The position numbers and the translations under genes are program-made. The notes below the pieces were generated by a model. It saw only the letters and a program-made list of their open reading frames with translations, made no database searches and had not been told where the DNA came from. A stretch of 64,000 nucleotides of DNA, taken from NCBI RefSeq assembly GCF_029395675.1, contig NZ_CP115184.1, positions 744,001 to 808,000 of the forward strand, in the 5' to 3' direction. Positions 61,522-64,000 of the stretch are shown here, one piece after another. Source of the DNA: Janibacter cremeus. Lineage in GTDB: Bacteria; Actinomycetota; Actinomycetes; Actinomycetales; Dermatophilaceae. Numbering within the stretch: the first letter of the stretch is position 1; each line of letters starts with the position of its first letter.

Positions 61522-62688
61522 GTGCACGTGCTCATCGCGCCGGACTCCTTCACCGGCACCCTCACAGCGACCCAGGCGGCAGAGGCGATCGCGGCCGGGT
61601 GGCGCCGCAGCGCCCCCGACGACCTGCTGACCCTCGTCCCGCTCAGCGACGGCGGCCCCGGATTCATCGACGTGATCACCGCCGCGTGCCCGGGCGACTC
61701 GTCGATCGTGACCGTGACCGGCCCCCGTGGGGGGTTCGTCCCGGCGGCCGTGCACGTCACCACGGACGAAGGGGGGCGGCGCACCGCCTGGGTGGAGTCG
61801 GCCCAGGCCATCGGCCTCCACCTGCTCGACGCGGCGGAGCGGGACCCGGGCGTGACCTCGACGTGGGGCCTGGGTGAGCTGCTGGCGGCAGCCCTGGAGC
61901 AGGACGTCCAGCGGATCGTCGTCGGTCTCGGTGGCTCGGGGACCAACGACGGGGGTGCGGGCATGCTCGCCGCCCTCGGCGCGGGGCCCCGGGAGGTCCT
62001 CGGTGGCGGGGGAGCGGGCCTGATCGCGACCCGCGAGGGAGACCTCGACGGCCTCGCGGCCACCCGCGAGCGCTTCGCGGGGGTCGAGATCGTCGCTGCG
62101 ACGGACGTCGCCTCCCCGCTGCTCGGTCTCAAGGGCGCCAGCGCCGTCTTCGCCGAGCGCAAGGGTGCCACGCCCGAGCAGTCGCAGCTCCTCGAGGCCG
62201 CCCTGGGCCACTTCGTCGACCAGGTCCGCCGGGTGCTGCCCGCGGGAGCGGACCTGCTCACGGGGCAGGAGCGCCGACTCGACCGCGAGCCGGGCGCGGG
62301 TGCCGCCGGCGGCGTCGGGTACGGGCTGATGCTCCTTGGCGCCCACCGCACGAGCGGCGTCGAGACCGTCCTCGACGCCGTGGGCCTGGCTCCCCTCCTC
62401 GCGGCTGCCGACGTCGTCATCACCGGGGAGGGCTGCCTGGACCACCAGAGCATGGTGGACACGGTCGTCGCCGGTGTCGCCGATCTCGCCGCGACCCACG
62501 CCACGCCTGTCGTGGTCCTGGCGGGGCGGGTGCTCATCGGCCGGCGCGAGGCCATGTCCCTGGGCCTGAGCGGCAGCTACGCCGTGGCCGAGCGGTACGA
62601 GGACCTCGAGCGGTCGATGGCCGACCCGGTCGGGACCCTCCGCGGGCGCGCGGCACGGGTCGCCGCGACCTGGTCACCCCGCCGTTGA
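61522..62688 (+). CDS. glycerate kinase
   Basis: A 388-residue GlxK-type (GK-II, class II fold) kinase. HVLIAPDSFTGTLTATQAAE, LVPLSDGGPGFIDV and IVVGLGGSGTNDGGAGML are the family's conserved blocks. It phosphorylates glycerate to 2-phosphoglycerate or 3-phosphoglycerate. The stop TGA lies inside the TTGACA of the erpA promoter. GTG start with adjacent -10 implies leaderless translation. Confidence 0.93.
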   Translation: MHVLIAPDSFTGTLTATQAAEAIAAGWRRSAPDDLLTLVPLSDGGPGFIDVITAACPGDSSIVTVTGPRGGFVPAAVHVTTDEGGRRTAWVESAQAIGLHLLDAAERDPGVTSTWGLGELLAAALEQDVQRIVVGLGGSGTNDGGAGMLAALGAGPREVLGGGGAGLIATREGDLDGLAATRERFAGVEIVAATDVASPLLGLKGASAVFAERKGATPEQSQLLEAALGHFVDQVRRVLPAGADLLTGQERRLDREPGAGAAGGVGYGLMLLGAHRTSGVETVLDAVGLAPLLAAADVVITGEGCLDHQSMVDTVVAGVADLAATHATPVVVLAGRVLIGRREAMSLGLSGSYAVAERYEDLERSMADPVGTLRGRAARVAATWSPRR

Positions 62689-62711
62689 CACCCACACATC
62701 TGGCGTATGGT
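62685..62711 (+). promoter_or_regulatory. erpA promoter (TTGACA-N15-TATGGT)
   Basis: A perfect -35 TTGACA (62685-62690) overlaps the glycerate kinase stop; TATGGT (62706-62711) is the -10. The 15-base spacer is shorter than optimal. It implies an 85-90-base leader for erpA with a GTGGCGG-GACT-CCGCCAC hairpin at 62756-62773. Confidence 0.6.
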
Positions 62712-62803
62712 GGGCCCACGGGAACATCCGGCGCCACCGTCGTGTTTGCCCCGTTGTGGCGGGACTCCGCCACTGCCACACCCCCGAGCCACGAGGACAT
62801 CGC

Positions 62804-63169
62804 ATGAGCGTCCAGGACACTTCTTCCGACGTTGCCACCGACAGCCACGAGGTCATCCTCACCGATGTCGCGGCGGGCAAGGTCAAGTCACTGCTCGAGC
62901 AGGAGGGCCGTGACGACCTGCGGCTTCGCATCGGCGTCCAGCCCGGCGGCTGCTCCGGCCTGATCTACCAGCTGTACTTCGACGAGCGCTCCCTCGACGG
63001 TGACCTCGTGCGTGACTTCGACGGCGTCTCGGTCGTCGTCGACCGGATGAGCGCCCCGTACCTCACCGGCGCCACGATCGACTTCGCCGACACCATCGAG
63101 AAGCAGGGCTTCACCATCGACAACCCCAACGCGGGCAGTTCCTGCGCCTGCGGCGACAGCTTCGGCTGA
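62804..63169 (+). CDS. erpA: iron-sulfur cluster insertion protein ErpA
   Basis: A 121-residue A-type carrier (HesB/IscA fold). The three cluster-binding cysteines are in QPGGCSGL and the C-terminal SSCACGDSF. It delivers [Fe-S] clusters to apoproteins; NadA and LipA in this window are cluster enzymes that need such carriers. ATG at 62804 follows a structured leader. Confidence 0.94.
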   Translation: MSVQDTSSDVATDSHEVILTDVAAGKVKSLLEQEGRDDLRLRIGVQPGGCSGLIYQLYFDERSLDGDLVRDFDGVSVVVDRMSAPYLTGATIDFADTIEKQGFTIDNPNAGSSCACGDSFG

Positions 63170-63184
63170 GCCGACTCCGGCGCC

Positions 63185-63222
63185 CGAAGGGCCTCCCCAC
63201 CCACCGGTGAGGAGGCCCTTCG
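63185..63222 (+). terminator. terminator after erpA
   Basis: CGAAGGGCCTCC and GGAGGCCCTTCG form 12-base perfect arms around 14 bases, starting 15 bases after the erpA stop. Confidence 0.8.
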
Positions 63223-63241
63223 CCGTCCCCGGGCACGTCTG

Positions 63242-63247
63242 TAGGGT
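63242..63247 (+). promoter_or_regulatory. -10 box (TAGGGT), leaderless start of the PfkB gene
   Basis: TAGGGT ends seven bases before the GTG at 63255, immediately after the erpA terminator. Confidence 0.5.
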
Positions 63248-63254
63248 TGCGCGC

Positions 63255-64000
63255 GTGCCCATCGCCATCGCCGGATCCATCGCCACCGACCACCTGATGA
63301 CCTTCGCCGGTCGCTTCGCGGACTCCCTGGTCGTCGACCAGCTGGACAAGATCTCCGTGAGCTTCCTCGCCGAGGACCTGGACATCCGGCGCGGGGGAGT
63401 CGCGGCCAACATCGCCTTCGGCATGGCCAACCTCGGACAACGACCGGTGCTCGTCGGTGCCGTCGGCGAGGACTTCGCCGACTACCGCAGCTGGCTGGAG
63501 CGCCACGGTGTCGACTGCGACTCGGTGCGGGTCTCCGAGACCCGGCACACGGCGCGCTTCGTGTGCACGACCGACGAGGACATGGCCCAGATCGCGACCT
63601 TCTACGCCGGAGCGATGAGCGAGGCCCGCGAGATCGAGCTCGCCCCCATCGGCGAGCGCGTCGGCGGCCTCGACCTCGTCCTCGTCGGCCCGGACGACCC
63701 GGACGCCATGCGCCGGCACACGCAGGAGTGCCGCGACCGGGGCATCCCCTTCGTGGCCGACCCGAGCCAGCAGCTGGCCTTCGGTGGCGGCGACCTCATC
63801 CGCGACCTCATCGACGGGGCCGAGTACCTCATCACCAACGAGTACGAGAGCCACCTGACCGCGCAGAAGACGGGCTGGAGCCAGGACGAGATCAACTCCC
63901 GGGTCGGCTACCGCGTGACCACGCTGGGCAAGGACGGGGCGCGCATCACCGGTCGTGACCTCGAGGAGCCGATCCACGTCGGGGCCGCGCGCGAGGTGAC
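63255..64000 (+). CDS. PfkB family carbohydrate/nucleoside kinase, 3' end beyond window
   Basis: About 248 codons of a ribokinase-fold kinase are visible. IAGSIATDHLMTFAG at the N-terminus, GGVAANIAFGMANLG (PfkB signature 1) and ITNEYESHLT are typical of the adenosine-kinase-like branch common next to erpA in actinobacteria. The catalytic GxGD motif would lie past the window edge. Phosphorylates a sugar or adenosine; exact substrate uncertain. Confidence 0.9.
   Translation, partial: MPIAIAGSIATDHLMTFAGRFADSLVVDQLDKISVSFLAEDLDIRRGGVAANIAFGMANLGQRPVLVGAVGEDFADYRSWLERHGVDCDSVRVSETRHTARFVCTTDEDMAQIATFYAGAMSEAREIELAPIGERVGGLDLVLVGPDDPDAMRRHTQECRDRGIPFVADPSQQLAFGGGDLIRDLIDGAEYLITNEYESHLTAQKTGWSQDEINSRVGYRVTTLGKDGARITGRDLEEPIHVGAAREV

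Noticed and set aside
60288-62555. N-terminal extension of nadA antisense to glycerate kinase
   Set aside because: The extension has no homology, and the ATG at 61481 gives the normal quinolinate synthase length.
1-64000. tRNA, rRNA, insertion sequences, prophage genes
   Set aside because: No T-loop/acceptor patterns, transposase or integrase motifs, or phage structural genes were recognised on either strand.

Overview
This window comes from a high-GC actinobacterium. Very GC-rich coding DNA, frequent GTG/TTG starts, an actinobacterial-type glutamine synthetase preceded by a GlnR-like operator, and actinobacterial families (DUF4191, DUF3043, PucR, TraR/DksA-like, ErpA) all fit. Gene content and order suggest Micrococcales, perhaps an Intrasporangiaceae/Janibacter-like organism; that placement is inference. 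I found no rRNA, tRNA, CRISPR array, prophage or insertion sequence.

Layout. 1-7.05 kb (minus): an accessory catabolic operon with an SDR dehydrogenase, a carboxymuconolactone-decarboxylase-like protein, a TAXI-type TRAP transporter (binding protein, DUF1850, fused permease), an MFS carrier and L-2-hydroxyglutarate oxidase. A GntR/FCD regulator lies just upstream, and a palindrome covers the operon's -10 box. 7.87-9.83 kb: a TetR regulator divergent from glutaryl-CoA dehydrogenase. Both metabolic endpoints are C5-dicarboxylate enzymes. 10-13.6 kb: TraR/DksA-like protein, TetR regulator, a 60-residue ORF, and a secreted SpoIID/LytB protein with three SLH repeats. 13.7-25.4 kb: a polyamine uptake and catabolism locus (PucR regulator, class III aminotransferase, aminobutyraldehyde dehydrogenase, PotDABC-like importer, two DadA/PuuB-like flavoprotein oxidases).

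25.5-48 kb: MBL-fold hydrolase, glnA, RDD protein, then a tightly coupled six-gene operon of three glycosyltransferases, an ABC exporter and two aminoglycoside-phosphotransferase-like kinases. Then come M18 aminopeptidase, DUF4191, lipA, a membrane acyltransferase, lipB, a peptidase E-like protein, an aldo/keto reductase, a Ser/Thr kinase and a TIGR01777 epimerase. 47.9-64 kb is largely core metabolism: sucB, lpdA, pepA, gcvT, DUF3043, an M20 dipeptidase, a Rieske/DUF2231 protein, a macrodomain protein, a glutathionyl-hydroquinone-reductase-like protein, nadA, glycerate kinase, erpA and a PfkB kinase cut by the window end. lipA/lipB make the lipoyl cofactor used by SucB and recycled by LpdA, and GcvT works in the lipoyl-dependent glycine cleavage system.

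Most unusual are three families of short palindromic repeats. Two sit in frame inside genes of the glycosyltransferase/kinase operon, and two supply stop codons (second kinase gene, nadA). Seven genes look leaderless, with a TANNNT box 6-7 nt before the start codon. A nine-base word (CGAAGGGGG) is far commoner than base composition predicts.
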